Assembly (NCBI RefSeq): GCF_001542815.1
Contig: NZ_CP006992.1
Location: forward strand, 4,221,501 to 4,285,500
Reading direction: 5' to 3'
DNA: 64,000 nucleotides
Source of the DNA: Methylobacterium sp. AMS5
GTDB lineage: Bacteria > Pseudomonadota > Alphaproteobacteria > Rhizobiales > Beijerinckiaceae
Every line of letters begins with the position of its first letter. Position 1 is the first letter of the stretch. Under the pieces are notes generated by a model. It was given only the letters and a program-made list of their open reading frames with translations. It was not told where the DNA came from and did not search any database. Both the position numbers and the translations under genes were made by a program. Below are positions 48,426 through 57,891 of the stretch, piece after piece.

Positions 48426-49747
48426 TGGCCGACGTCACCAATCTCCGCTCCCCCGCCGAGGCCGGCCTCTCCAAGCTGTTCGAGTCCGCGCGCAAAGGCT
48501 TCGCCAGCGAGCAGGCGATCAGCCGCGAGGAGGCGTTCCGCTTCTTCGAGGCGACCGGCCTGCCGAGCCGCCGGGTCGAGGCGTTCAAGTATACCGACCT
48601 GCGTGCCGCCATCACGGAAGCGGCCCCGCCCGCCGAGGCGCCGAGCGAGCAGGCGGCCCAGGCCGCCGTCGCCGGAACCACGGGCTTCAACGAGGTCGAG
48701 GCCGTCCGCCTCACCTTCGTCAACGGTCATCTCGTCGCGTCCCTGTCGGATCTCGACCGGGTGCCCGAGGGCGTGACGGTCACGCCCCTCAACGAGGCGA
48801 TGGGCAAGGGCGACGCCCGCCTGAAGCTCCTCGCCCCTGTCGAGCAGGTGCGCGAGAACCCGATCTATCAGCTCAACACCGCCTTCCTGGCGGATGGCGC
48901 GCTGATCTCGGTCGCGCCCGGCGCCAAGCCGCAGACGCCGATCCACCTGCGCTTCGTCGGCACGGGGGAGGCCGCCTTCTCGACCGCGACCCGCGTTCTG
49001 GTCGATGTCGGCGCCGAGGCGGAGTTCTTCCTGCTGGAGAGCCACGAGGGACCGGCCGGGCTGGCCTATCAGCCCAACGACGCGCTCGACGTGCATATCG
49101 GCGCCGAGGCCGCCTTCCGCCACACCCGGCTCAACCGGGAAGGGGATGCGGCCGTCGCCCTCTCGACGCTCTCGGTGCGCCTCGACGCGCGGGCGCAGCT
49201 CGAGACCGTCAACCTCGTCACCGGCGCCAAGCTCTCGCGTCACCAGATCTACCTGCACATCGCGGGCGAGGACGCCAACGCCGTGGTCAACGGCGCGACG
49301 CTGCTCGGCCACGGCCAGCTCGCGGATTCCACCCTGCTCGCCGACCATGCGGCGACCGGGGGCGTCGGCCGCGAGATGTTCAAGACGGTGATCGACGGCG
49401 ATTCCACCGGCGTGTTCCAGGGCAAGATCATCGTCCGCCAGGTCGCGCAGCAGACCGACGGCAAGATGAAGTCCGATTGCCTGCTCCTGACCGACGACGG
49501 TCAGATGATGAACAAGCCGGAGCTGGAAATCTTCGCCGACGACGTCGCCTGCGGCCATGGCGCCACCTGCGGCGCGCCGGACGAGGATCTCCTGTTCTAC
49601 CTCATGGCCCGCGGCCTGCCGCGCGCCACCGCCGAGAGCCTGCTGGTCCAGGCCTTCGTCGGCGAGGCGGTCGAGACGGTCACGCATGAGGGCGCCCGCG
49701 CGGTGCTGATCGGCGGGATCGAGGCGTGGCTGGCGTCGAGAGGGTAG
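48425..49747 (+). CDS. sufD: Fe-S assembly protein SufD
   Basis: The 440-aa protein is the SufB paralogue of the SufBCD complex. It opens with a helical domain (SRRVEAFKYTDLRAAI) and has the beta-helix core with LNREGDAAVALSTLSV, IYLHIAGEDA, FQGKIIVRQVAQQTDGKMKSDCLLLTDDG and CGHGATCGAPDED. ATG 48425 shares its first base with the sufC stop. Confidence 0.95.
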   Translation: MADVTNLRSPAEAGLSKLFESARKGFASEQAISREEAFRFFEATGLPSRRVEAFKYTDLRAAITEAAPPAEAPSEQAAQAAVAGTTGFNEVEAVRLTFVNGHLVASLSDLDRVPEGVTVTPLNEAMGKGDARLKLLAPVEQVRENPIYQLNTAFLADGALISVAPGAKPQTPIHLRFVGTGEAAFSTATRVLVDVGAEAEFFLLESHEGPAGLAYQPNDALDVHIGAEAAFRHTRLNREGDAAVALSTLSVRLDARAQLETVNLVTGAKLSRHQIYLHIAGEDANAVVNGATLLGHGQLADSTLLADHAATGGVGREMFKTVIDGDSTGVFQGKIIVRQVAQQTDGKMKSDCLLLTDDGQMMNKPELEIFADDVACGHGATCGAPDEDLLFYLMARGLPRATAESLLVQAFVGEAVETVTHEGARAVLIGGIEAWLASRG

Positions 49748-49837
49748 GGCACCGCCCACAACCCGACCCGCGGATCGCCGGCCGTCCGGGGATCCGCGGG
49801 TCCCTGCCCAGGTCGGGCACCCCCACCCTGCGTCTCA

Positions 49838-49950
49838 TTCCGAGGGGGCCGCGTCAGCGGGCCCCGAAGGAGGGCTCAGGGGATACCGACGAAATCAGGA
49901 GGTCTCCTTCGAGGCCTCCGCTTCGCTCCGGCACCTCGGGATGAGGGGAG
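49838..49950. repeat. Dispersed palindromic repeat (CCTCATCCTGAG family), copy 2
   Basis: The sufD-sufS gap holds a second copy of the repeat at 2355-2491, in reverse. CCCCGAAGGAGGGCTC and CTCCTTCGAGGCCTCCGC are recognisable, and CACCTCGGGATGAGGGGA ends it. It again sits inside the operon. Confidence 0.7.
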
Positions 49951-50001
49951 TGAAGGGAAAGACGGCTCCATGACGGGCCGCGCCGCTTCGAGGTCGAGAC
50001 G

Positions 50002-51258
50002 ATGAACGCACCCGTCCGTACCACTGCCCACGACTCGTCCTACGACGTCGAAGCGATCCGGAAGGAATTCCCGATCCTGTCGGAAAAGGTCTACGGCAAA
50101 CCGCTGGTCTATCTCGACAACGCCGCCTCGACGCAGAAGCCGCGGGCCGTGATCGACGCGATGGTCTCCTGCATGGAGACCGGCTACGCCAACGTGCACC
50201 GTGGCCTGCACTACATGGCCAATGCCGCGACCGAGGGGTTCGAGGGCGCGCGCGAGACCACGCGCCAGTTCCTCAACGCGGCCTCGACCGACGAGATCAT
50301 CTTCACCCGCAACGCGACCGAGGCCTACAACCTCGTGGCCTCCTCCATGGGCTGGGCCGGGCTGATTGGGGAGGGGGACGAGATCATCCTCTCGATCATG
50401 GAGCACCACTCCAACATCGTGCCCTGGCATTTCCTGCGCGAGCGGCGCGGCGCCGTCATCAAGTGGGCGCCGGTCGATGACGACGGCAACTTCCTGGTCG
50501 AGGAATACGAGAAGCTCTTCACGCCGCGCACCAAGATGGTGGCGATCACCCACATGTCGAACGTGCTCGGCACGGTGACGCCGGCCGAAGAGATCGTGCG
50601 CATCGCCCACGCCCACGGCGTGCCGGTGCTGCTCGACGGGGCGCAGAGCGCGGTGCACCGCCCGGTCGATGTGCGGGCGCTCGATTGCGACTTCTTCGTC
50701 TTCACCGGCCACAAGGTCTACGGGCCGACCGGCATCGGCGTGCTCTACGGCAAGAAGGAGTGGCTCGACCGGCTCCCGCCCTACCAGGGCGGCGGCGAGA
50801 TGATCCGCACGGTGAGCCAGGACGCGATCACCTACAACGATCCGCCCCACCGCTTCGAGGCGGGCACGCCGGCGATCATCGAGGCGGTCGGACTCGGCGC
50901 GGCGCTGGAATTCATGATGAAGCTCGGCCGCGACAAGATCGCCGCGCACGAGGCGATGCTGACCGCCTACGCCCAGGAGCGGCTCGGCGCGATGAATTCG
51001 ATCCGCCAGATCGGCAATTCCCGCGACAAGGGCGGCGTCATCGCCTTCGAGGTGAAGGGCGCGCACGCCCACGACATCGCCACCGTGATCGACCACCAGG
51101 GCGTGGCGGTGCGGGCCGGCACCCACTGCGCGATGCCGCTGCTGACGCGCTTCGGGGTCACCTCGACCTGTCGCGCCTCGTTCGGTCTGTATAATACGAC
51201 GCAGGAAATCGATGTCCTGGCCGCGGCTCTGGCCAAGGCCGAGATGCTGTTCGCCTGA
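50002..51258 (+). CDS. sufS: Cysteine desulfurase SufS (class II)
   Basis: The 418-aa PLP enzyme is the dedicated sulfur donor of the Suf pathway. LVYLDNAASTQKP, THMSNVLGT, the PLP lysine in FTGHKVYGPTG and the class II persulfide Cys in RAGTHCAMPLL are present. SufE, the usual partner, is not in the window. It follows sufD after the palindromic repeat. Confidence 0.95.
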   Translation: MNAPVRTTAHDSSYDVEAIRKEFPILSEKVYGKPLVYLDNAASTQKPRAVIDAMVSCMETGYANVHRGLHYMANAATEGFEGARETTRQFLNAASTDEIIFTRNATEAYNLVASSMGWAGLIGEGDEIILSIMEHHSNIVPWHFLRERRGAVIKWAPVDDDGNFLVEEYEKLFTPRTKMVAITHMSNVLGTVTPAEEIVRIAHAHGVPVLLDGAQSAVHRPVDVRALDCDFFVFTGHKVYGPTGIGVLYGKKEWLDRLPPYQGGGEMIRTVSQDAITYNDPPHRFEAGTPAIIEAVGLGAALEFMMKLGRDKIAAHEAMLTAYAQERLGAMNSIRQIGNSRDKGGVIAFEVKGAHAHDIATVIDHQGVAVRAGTHCAMPLLTRFGVTSTCRASFGLYNTTQEIDVLAAALAKAEMLFA

Positions 51259-51308
51259 TTCTTTTGGGAATTTCGGCCGTCGCGCGCGGCGGCCGAGGGA
51301 GAGACCCG

Positions 51309-51692
51309 ATGAGCACCGACGCCACCATCACCGGCGGCACCAACACCCCCGCCCTCGCGGCCGCCTCCGCGATCCCGGCCGAGGAAATCGATCGCCTGAC
51401 CGACGACATCGTCGTGGCGCTCAAGAGCGTCTACGACCCGGAGATCCCCGCCGATATCTACGAGCTCGGCCTGATCTACCGGGTGCAGATCGAGGACGAC
51501 CGGCGCGTGCTGATCGACATGACGCTGACCGCCCCCGGCTGCCCGGTGGCCGGCGAGATGCCGGGCTGGGTCGAGAACGCGGTCTCGGCGGTTCAGGGCG
51601 TGCAATCCTGCTCCGTCACGATGGTGTTCGACCCGCCGTGGGACCAGAGCCGGATGTCCGACGAGGCCCGCGTCGCGCTGGACATGTGGTAG
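51309..51692 (+). CDS. sufT: SufT-like DUF59/MIP18 protein
   Basis: The 127-aa protein has the DUF59 (MIP18) fold: VYDPEIPADIYELGLIYRV and DMTLTAPGCPVAGEMP, with the reactive Cys in APGCP. SufT proteins help mature Fe-S proteins when iron demand is high. It is 50 bases after sufS and is the last gene of the contiguous cluster before repeat R1 and a decayed gene. Confidence 0.9.
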   Translation: MSTDATITGGTNTPALAAASAIPAEEIDRLTDDIVVALKSVYDPEIPADIYELGLIYRVQIEDDRRVLIDMTLTAPGCPVAGEMPGWVENAVSAVQGVQSCSVTMVFDPPWDQSRMSDEARVALDMW

Positions 51693-51701
51693 CGGCGCCG
51701 T

Positions 51702-51804
51702 AGAGCATCGTCCTGGATATCGGATCCAAGACGATGCTCTAACCTTTTGTTCTTGCATCATCTTTTTCCGAAAGCCGGCAACCACCTTTCGGGATGATGC
51801 TCTA
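51702..51804 (+). repeat. Double-hairpin repeat family R1, copy B
   Basis: The copy is in the same orientation as 9331-9432, with AGAGCATCGTCCTGGAT at one end and CACCTTTCGGGATGATGCTC at the other. The first stem has one mismatch. It starts 10 bases after the sufT stop, and its last bases (51802-51804) supply the TAG stop of the convergent decayed Uma2 frame. Confidence 0.85.
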
Positions 51805-52385
51805 GCGGACCGGCCGGCCCGGCTCGAAGGCCACGTCCTCGTAAATGTCGGTGAGCGCGAGCCGCGCTCCGATGGCGGGCAGGTCGATCACGGCGTCGAG
51901 CGTCTCGAAGCTTTCCTCGGTCCAGCCCTCCTCCTCCCGGCGGTAGAGCACCGCGCTCGGAAAGCGCGTCTCGACCAGAGGGATGTAGGCGAGGCTTGGG
52001 TGGCGCCGGTACTCGTCGAGCTTGCAAAAAAGCGATCGATGTTGGTGCTGGAGGGCGACAGCACCTCCACCACGAGGCGCGGGGCGCGGTTCTCGTAGAT
52101 GATCGCGGACGAGGTCCCCGCACGCCACCGTCACGTCGGGCCGCCGGATCGTCGCGATGCCGGTGCGGCGCGCTAGGTGGTCGGTCGGCAGCCGGAGCCG
52201 CGCAACGGGGCGTGAAGCGTGGCGATGATGTTCACGGTAGCGCGGTCGTGTTGGGCACTCGCGCCGGTCATCATCTTGACGTGCGGCACCGGCACGCCGT
52301 CGACGAGTTCGTAGAGCCCGTCCTGGGCGGTCTGCCAAGCGAAGAACTCTTCCGGCGTCATCAGGCGCCGTGCAGGATCGGCCAT
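51802..52385 (-). pseudogene. Decayed Uma2-family (DUF820) nuclease gene
   Basis: The reading is Uma2-like, but frames must be joined. MADPARRLMTPEEFFAWQTA and YELVDGVPVPHVKMM start it (ATG 52385). The frame is lost near 52190 (LPTDHLARRTGIATIRRPDV continues in another frame), switches again to RLVVEVLSPSSTN near 52080 and again to LDEYRRHPSLAYIPLVETRF near 52020. At least three frameshifts make it nonfunctional. Uma2 proteins have a PD-(D/E)XK-like fold and are often mobile. It separates sufT from sufA. Confidence 0.8.
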
Positions 52386-52542
52386 CGCACCCTCCGTCAC
52401 CGATTCAGCATAGCACGGCTGCAATCGTCCGGTGGGCCGGGTCTTGCGGTGGACCGGCGACGGGGGAGTGCTTATCTTCGTCAATGTACGAAAACCCCTC
52501 ACCCGCCCGGGCCTTGAACCCGGCCGCAGGAGAGAGACCACG

Positions 52543-52923
52543 ATGTCCAGTTTCAAGGTGATCACGCTGACCGACCGCGCAGCGGACCGGCTCAAGGCGA
52601 TCATGGCCGATGCGGAGACGCCGATCGCCGGCTTGCGCGTCGGCGTGAAAAACGGCGGCTGCGCCGGCATGTCCTATACGATGGAATATGCCGAGGACCG
52701 GAAAGCCGGCGAGGATGTGATCGAGGACCGGGGCGTGACCGTGTTCATCGATCCCAAGGCGGTGCTGTTCCTGCTCGGCACCGAGATGGATTTCCAGACG
52801 ACCAAGCTGTCGTCCCAGTTCGTGTTCAACAACCCGAACCAGACTTCGGCCTGCGGCTGCGGCGAATCCGTGGCGATTACGCCGGTCAATCCCGAGCGGC
52901 TCGCGGCCGGCGCGCCCGCCTGA
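52543..52923 (+). CDS. sufA: A-type Fe-S carrier SufA/IscA
   Basis: The 126-aa protein carries assembled clusters to targets. The three cluster cysteines are in NGGCAGMSYTM and SACGCGES. It is the functional end of the suf locus but is split from it by a dispersed repeat and a dead Uma2 gene. A GGAGAGAG site precedes the ATG. Confidence 0.94.
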   Translation: MSSFKVITLTDRAADRLKAIMADAETPIAGLRVGVKNGGCAGMSYTMEYAEDRKAGEDVIEDRGVTVFIDPKAVLFLLGTEMDFQTTKLSSQFVFNNPNQTSACGCGESVAITPVNPERLAAGAPA

Positions 52924-53026
52924 TCGGCGCCGGCGCGTCTCACAGGCCGGGCGAGGCTTGAGCCGATGGCTCTCTGCATCGTCCGGGAGGCCGGGGCCGC
53001 CTTTCGGGACGAGGCGTTCGTCCGTC

Positions 53027-54094
53027 TCAGGCGACGTCGCGCAGGTTCTCGACTTCGGTCTCGTCGAGGGTGCGGTTGCGGCCGGCGCGCTTGGCGGCGA
53101 ACAGGCAGGCATCGGCCCGTTCCAGCAGGGACACCGCATTGTCGTCCTCGCGCTGGGTCGCGACGCCGAGCGAGACCGTGACCTTGCCGAGTGATTCGCC
53201 GGTGGAGCGCTTTACCAGTTCGCGGCCCGTGACGCCGGTGCGCACCCGCTCGGCGATGGCCCGCGCCTCGACCCGGTCCGTTTCCGGTAGGACGATGCCG
53301 AACTCCTCGCCGCCGAACCGGGCGAGGGTCGCGCTTTTCTGGCCGATATGCTCGCGCATCACGATGGCGACGAGGCGGAGCACCTGATCCCCGGTCAGGT
53401 GGCCGTAGAGGTCGTTGAAGCGCTTGAACGAATCGATGTCGATCACGATCAGGCTCGTCGGCTTGCCCTGCCGCGCCGAGGCGGACGGGACATCGACGGT
53501 TTTGCGGAGGGACTCCTCGAAATTCTTGCGGTTGCCCAACCCCGTCAGGGCGTCGGTCAGGCTCTCCAGGCGGGCGGCCTCCAGCGTCTCGCGCAAGGCC
53601 TCGATCTCGCTGCGGCTCTCGCGCATCCGCGCTTCGAGTGTGCGGTTGTTGGCGGTCACGTCGCGGGTGTTGGCGATGATCGTCGTCACGACCTCGCGCA
53701 GACGCGCCCGGCTCGTGGCCGTGTTGGAGATGTCGTGCGACAGGGCTTGAAGCGACTCGCCGTACTGGGCGGTTGAGCGGATCGAGACCTCGATCATCTC
53801 CATGATGCCCTCGACCTCGGCGATGAGGCTCGAATTCATCCGGTCCACTTCCACGGCCATGCGGCGGCCGTCGATGTAGGTGTCGTGGAGCCCCTCGATG
53901 TCGGCGCTGGTCAGCGTCCCGTTCTGCGTCGTGAGCCGTTTGACCGCATCGTTCATCAGCGGCTGCGTGCCGGAGACGTAGAGATACCACACGGCGTAGG
54001 CCCGCGGCGTCGCGCAGGCACAGTAGTCGCGCATCAACTCGAAGCTGCGCTGCGCGAGCACGAAACTGAGATCACGATCGGGATCGGGGCTCAT
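53027..54094 (-). CDS. GGDEF diguanylate cyclase
   Basis: The 355-aa protein ends with a GGDEF domain (about 185-345) that makes cyclic di-GMP. The active-site signature is FGGEEFGIVLPET, with LTDALTGLGNRKNFEE before it. The N-terminal half is soluble and helical (no membrane segments), rich in coiled coil from about 80 to 185, and probably senses or dimerises. No EAL domain is present. Confidence 0.92.
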   Translation of the reverse strand: MSPDPDRDLSFVLAQRSFELMRDYCACATPRAYAVWYLYVSGTQPLMNDAVKRLTTQNGTLTSADIEGLHDTYIDGRRMAVEVDRMNSSLIAEVEGIMEMIEVSIRSTAQYGESLQALSHDISNTATSRARLREVVTTIIANTRDVTANNRTLEARMRESRSEIEALRETLEAARLESLTDALTGLGNRKNFEESLRKTVDVPSASARQGKPTSLIVIDIDSFKRFNDLYGHLTGDQVLRLVAIVMREHIGQKSATLARFGGEEFGIVLPETDRVEARAIAERVRTGVTGRELVKRSTGESLGKVTVSLGVATQREDDNAVSLLERADACLFAAKRAGRNRTLDETEVENLRDVA

Positions 54095-54184
54095 CCGGTG
54101 ACGTAGGCTCCTGCGGACGGGGCACGCCGCCCATATCGTCCGCTCCGCCGAAGTGTCGCCTCAGAATCTCGCCAGGACGTTAAG

Positions 54185-54303
54185 AGCGTCTCACAAAGTG
54201 CCCGAGCGCTGACCCTGCGCCGCTCCGGCTAAGCGTGCCTCGCAAAATTCCCGGTCACCGATCGTCTCCGTTCTGGGCACGGCGGCGCAGCGGGCGTCCT
54301 GAT
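54185..54303. repeat. MITE-like repeat family R2, copy 3 (rearranged)
   Basis: GCGTCTCACAAAGTGCCC at the left end matches an R2 end. From 54231, GTGCCTCGCAAAATTCCCG onward is similar to R2 copy 2 in the reverse direction, down to GGCGGCGCAGCGGGCGT. It looks like two partial elements joined. Confidence 0.5.
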
Positions 54304-54362
54304 CAAGGCAGGGACCCTTATCGCCCCACCCGCGCGGCGCTTGAGGAGGGCACCCATCGCGC

Positions 54363-54470
54363 CAGAGCATCGTCCTGAAAGGTGGTTGCCGGCTTTCGGA
54401 GAAAAGGATGACGCGAAACCGAGAGCCTCAAGCATCGTCCCGGATCAGGTGTCCGGGACGATGCTTGAGC
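54363..54470 (-). repeat. Double-hairpin repeat family R1, copy C
   Basis: The copy is reversed relative to copies A and B. The CAGAGCATCGTCC end is followed by AAAGGTGGTTGCCGGCTTTC, and then the perfect hairpin AAGCATCGTCCCGGA ... TCCGGGACGATGCTT closes it. The outer left stem is partly lost. Confidence 0.8.
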
Positions 54471-54502
54471 GCGATGGGATCAGCGGGATCTGGTAGGGGG
54501 AG

Positions 54503-56041
54503 CTACTTGCTCTTCCCGAACCCGGTCGGCTTCAGCAGGAAGGCCGGGACGTGCGAGCCGAGGCCGACCGGCGTCTCGCCGTCCTCGTCGCGACGCGGGG
54601 GACGACGCTCCCCGCGCGCGCGTTCGGGGGCGCTCCGGGCGGGCTCGCGGGCCAACTCGCGGGGAGGGGGAGGGGCCACCGAAACCGGTTCCGGCTCACG
54701 CACCGGGTCTCGCCGGGGCTCGTCGGCGCGGCTGCGCTCGGCGGCCGGACGGCGTCCTCCGCGGGAGCGGCTCTCGCTGCGGGGACTTTCGCTCGACGGG
54801 GCGGCACTCCTCTCGGTGCTGCGCCCGCCGCGCTTGGTTTCCTCGCTCCCCTTGGCCCGGCGGCTGCCGCGGCGGCGGCGCGGCTCGTCGCCCTCGACCT
54901 CGTCGGAGACGCTGGCAAGATCGCCGTCGAGCCAGGCGATCGGCTGACCGATCAGGCTCTCGATCGCCGAGAGCGAGCGCTCGTCGCTTCGGCTCGCGAG
55001 GGTGAAGGCTTGGCCCGAGCGCCCGGCGCGGCCGGTGCGTCCGATCCGGTGGACGTAGTCCTCCGGGTGGTGCGGCACATCGAAGTTGAAGACGTGGCTG
55101 ACGGCGGGGATATCGAGGCCGCGCGCGGCGACGTCCGAGGCCACCAGCAGCGGAACCTCGCCGCTGCGGAAACCGTCGAGGGCGGCCGTGCGGGCGCGCT
55201 GGTCCATGTCGCCGTGGAGCGCCGCCGCGTTGAAGCCGTGGCTGGTCAGCGAGCGCTGAAGCTGGGCGACGTCGCGCTTGCGGTTGCAGAAGATGATGCC
55301 GTTCTGCAACTCGCTCGCCGAGCGGATGAGGTGGCGCAGCACCTTGCGCTTCTCATGGCCCTCCGCGCCCACCGCCACGAGGCGCTGCTCGATGGTCGTG
55401 GCGGTGGAGGCGGGACGCGCCACCTCGATCCGCTGCGGGTTGTGCAGGAACATGTCGGCCAGCCGCTCGATCTCCGGCGGCATGGTCGCGGAGAAGAACA
55501 GCGTCTGGCGCGTGAAGGGCACCATCTTCACGATACGCTCGATGTCGGGAATGAACCCCATGTCGAGCATCCGGTCGGCCTCGTCGATGACGAGAAGCTC
55601 GACTCCGGTCAGCAGCAGCTTGCCGCGCTCGAAATGGTCGAGCAGGCGCCCCGGCGTCGCGATCAGCACGTCGGTGCCGCGGGTGAGCTTGGCATCCTGG
55701 TCGGCGAAGGAGACGCCGCCGATGATGAGCGCCACGTTGAGCTTGTGGTTGGTGCCGTAGCGCTCGAAATTCTCCTCGACCTGCGCCGCGAGTTCGCGGG
55801 TCGGCTCCAGGATCAGCGTGCGCGGCATGCGGGCCCGGGCGCGGCCGGTCTCCAGCATGGTCAGCATCGGCAGGGTGAAGGCGGCGGTCTTGCCGGTGCC
55901 GGTCTGGGCGATGCCGAGCACGTCGCGCCGGGCGAGCACATGCGGGATCGCCTGGGCCTGGATCGGCGTCGGCTCGGTGTAGCCGGCCGTGGTGACGGCT
56001 TGGAGTACCTTGTCGCTCAGTCCAAGATCGGCGAAAGACAT
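54503..56041 (-). CDS. DEAD-box ATP-dependent RNA helicase (RhlE-like)
   Basis: The 512-aa protein is an RNA helicase of the RhlE type. The Q motif (YTEPTPIQAQAIP), Walker A AQTGTGKTA, VIDEADRMLDMGF (DEAD), SAT and HRIGRTGRAGRSG are all present in about 370 residues. The C-terminal 130 residues are a disordered Arg/Ser/Glu/Pro-rich tail typical of RNA-binding helicases acting on ribosomes or mRNA decay. Confidence 0.93.
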   Translation of the reverse strand: MSFADLGLSDKVLQAVTTAGYTEPTPIQAQAIPHVLARRDVLGIAQTGTGKTAAFTLPMLTMLETGRARARMPRTLILEPTRELAAQVEENFERYGTNHKLNVALIIGGVSFADQDAKLTRGTDVLIATPGRLLDHFERGKLLLTGVELLVIDEADRMLDMGFIPDIERIVKMVPFTRQTLFFSATMPPEIERLADMFLHNPQRIEVARPASTATTIEQRLVAVGAEGHEKRKVLRHLIRSASELQNGIIFCNRKRDVAQLQRSLTSHGFNAAALHGDMDQRARTAALDGFRSGEVPLLVASDVAARGLDIPAVSHVFNFDVPHHPEDYVHRIGRTGRAGRSGQAFTLASRSDERSLSAIESLIGQPIAWLDGDLASVSDEVEGDEPRRRRGSRRAKGSEETKRGGRSTERSAAPSSESPRSESRSRGGRRPAAERSRADEPRRDPVREPEPVSVAPPPPRELAREPARSAPERARGERRPPRRDEDGETPVGLGSHVPAFLLKPTGFGKSK

Positions 56042-56355
56042 CGGGTAGGGAAAACCATTGTGCGCGTGAAGTGGGCCGATCAGGGGCTCGAAAGCTCGCG
56101 CCGGCGGCGGATCGCGAGAGCCGTGCGCGGTACGCCATCACGCGTCCGAACGCGCGCGACACTTAGACCCCTGTGCCTGCTTGTCAATCGACCGAGACGG
56201 CGCAGTCTCCTCCCGCGCGGGCGGGGTACGGTTGCGTCGCCGGCATCCCAAGACCATCCCGCCAAGACCATCCCGAGCCTGTGCTCGCCTAAGGCCGACA
56301 TGTTCGGCCTTACCTTGGCGGTCGTCTCGAGCCATGCCGTGAAAGTCCGTGACAG
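56042..56355. other. Intergenic region with a 9-bp hairpin
   Basis: No gene was found. TAAGGCCGA/TCGGCCTTA (56291-56299, 56305-56313) form a perfect hairpin with a 5-base loop. It could end transcription of the minus-strand gene at 56356, but no T-run follows. Confidence 0.4.
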
Positions 56356-56595
56356 TCAGTCGCGCGCGCCCGTGCCGAGGGCGCCGCGGAGCGTGCAGGG
56401 GTCGAGCCGCAGCGACTGCGCTCTGACGCCGATCGAGCCCGTCACCTCCGGGTCGCTCCCCCGGTGGGCCGGTTTGCCGACCGGTTGGGCGATGTGGTGG
56501 GCGAGGGCCGTGGCGCCGAGGCCGACGATCAGGGCGGTCTTGATCGACCATGCGAGGGGGCCGCGCGGTCTCGGCGAGCCGGAATCGAAGGACAT
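56356..56595 (-). CDS. Small single-pass membrane protein, unknown function
   Basis: The 79-aa protein has a short basic N-terminus (MSFDSGSPRPRGPLAWSIK), one hydrophobic stretch (TALIVGLGATALAHHIA), and a polar tail with SDPEVTGSIGVRAQSL. The DPEVTGSI motif is frequent in small Hyphomicrobiales membrane proteins. No function is known. A longer start at 56700 would add an Arg-rich segment and is less likely. Confidence 0.5.
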   Translation of the reverse strand: MSFDSGSPRPRGPLAWSIKTALIVGLGATALAHHIAQPVGKPAHRGSDPEVTGSIGVRAQSLRLDPCTLRGALGTGARD

Positions 56596-56948
56596 GGGCA
56601 GCGCAATCCATCGGGCCGGCCGGATCCGGGATCGGGCGCCGGCGCGGGGAATGATCGCCCGAATGTGGTTAATGCGGCCTTGTGCGGCGGAAGAAACCAA
56701 CCGTTAACCGTACTGTCGTCAGGCTTTGCTGAATGGTTTGACTGTTGCCGGTTTTCGACAAGACGAGGCAACGACGTGCGCAAAGACACGTCGGGCCTGA
56801 TCAAGTGCTCACGGCTGGGTAAGCTTCACCTTTCGTTGACGGATTTGGGTGCATTCATCGCCTCATCGCTGGAGGGCGACGGATACCGGGGAGATCCCCG
56901 GGCCACTTCACACCAACACCGGCTCCCGCCAAATCAGGACACGACACG
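56596..56948. other. Upstream region of the outer-membrane protein gene
   Basis: No gene is supported. The lower-G+C stretch at 56690-56770 is a plausible promoter zone for the Omp25-like gene. No exact -35/-10 pair is claimed. Confidence 0.35.
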
Positions 56949-57815
56949 ATGAAAATCCTGCTTCTTGCTTCGAGCGCGCTCGTTGCCGCCACTGTGGTCG
57001 CCTCGGCTGCCGACCTCCCGCGCCGCGCGGCTCCGCCGCCGGTGTTCCAGCCGGTGCCGGTGTTCACCTGGACGGGCTTCTACGCCGGTTTCAACGCCGG
57101 TTACGGCTTCGGCACCCAGGACGACCGCGTCCCGACCGTGATCGGCGTCGGCCCGGCCTCCCTACTCGTGCCCCCGGGCACCACCGCCGTGGTGGCCTTC
57201 AGCAACCGCGAGTCCAACGAAGGCTTCGTCGGCGGCGGTCAGATCGGCTACAACTACCAGTTCACCCCGGGCTCCGGTGTCGTGATCGGTGTCGAGGCCG
57301 ACGCCCAGTACGCCGATTTCGGCCGTGACCGGAACCGCTTCCTCTCGACCAGCCCGCTGGCCGCCCAGCAGGTGTTCAACCCGGCCGGCCTCTCGGGCCT
57401 CGACTTCTTCGGCACCGTCCGCGGTCGCCTCGGCTACGCCTTCGACCGCACCCTCGTGTACGGCACCGGCGGCTTCGCCTACGGCTCCGGCGGCGGTCGT
57501 GAGTTCGGCACCGGCGTGTCGAGCAACGACTTCCAGACCGGCTGGGCCGCGGGTGGCGGTATCGAGTACGCTCTCCCGACCGACTCGTTCCTGAACTTCT
57601 TCAAGTCGTCGGCCGTGACGCTGAAGGTCGAAGGTCTGTACGTGAACCTCGACCGCGGCACCGGTGGCCGTGGCGCCTTCGCGACGGACAACCAGGGCCG
57701 CACGGTCTCCATCGGCAGCCCGGGCACCGTGCTCGTCAGCGGTGGTCAGCAGATCCGCGACACCGAGTTCGCCGTCGTCCGCGCCGGCCTGAACTACAAG
57801 TTCGGCTCCTACTAG
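56949..57815 (+). CDS. Omp25/RopB-like outer-membrane beta-barrel protein
   Basis: The 288-aa protein has a signal peptide (MKILLLASSALVAATVVASA) and a small eight-stranded barrel: FTWTGFYAGFNAGYGFG, GFVGGGQIGYNYQF, VVIGVEADAQYADFG, TVRGRLGYAFDRTLVYGTGG and VVRAGLNYKFGSY at the end. This is the alphaproteobacterial porin-family OMP (Omp25/Omp31-like). A strong terminator follows, and codon use is uniform, so it is probably highly expressed. Confidence 0.92.
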   Translation: MKILLLASSALVAATVVASAADLPRRAAPPPVFQPVPVFTWTGFYAGFNAGYGFGTQDDRVPTVIGVGPASLLVPPGTTAVVAFSNRESNEGFVGGGQIGYNYQFTPGSGVVIGVEADAQYADFGRDRNRFLSTSPLAAQQVFNPAGLSGLDFFGTVRGRLGYAFDRTLVYGTGGFAYGSGGGREFGTGVSSNDFQTGWAAGGGIEYALPTDSFLNFFKSSAVTLKVEGLYVNLDRGTGGRGAFATDNQGRTVSIGSPGTVLVSGGQQIRDTEFAVVRAGLNYKFGSY

Positions 57816-57866
57816 GATCCGGATCGCCGGCGGTCCCTCACCGGACCGCCGGACCTCCCCCAGAAG

Positions 57867-57891
57867 AGCCCGGCCTCGCGCCGGGCTTTTT
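57867..57891 (+). terminator. Rho-independent terminator of the outer-membrane protein gene
   Basis: GCCCGGC and GCCGGGC (57868-57874, 57880-57886) form a stem with a 5-base loop, followed by a run of five T. It lies about 50 bases after the stop codon. Confidence 0.85.

Larger units (their letters stand above)
54095..54502. other. Repeat-rich intergenic region, no gene
   Basis: This stretch holds only repeats: a rearranged R2 element (54185-54303) and R1 copy C (54363-54470). It lies between the divergent-side start of the diguanylate cyclase and the stop of the DEAD-box gene. No coding frame is supported. Confidence 0.6.
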
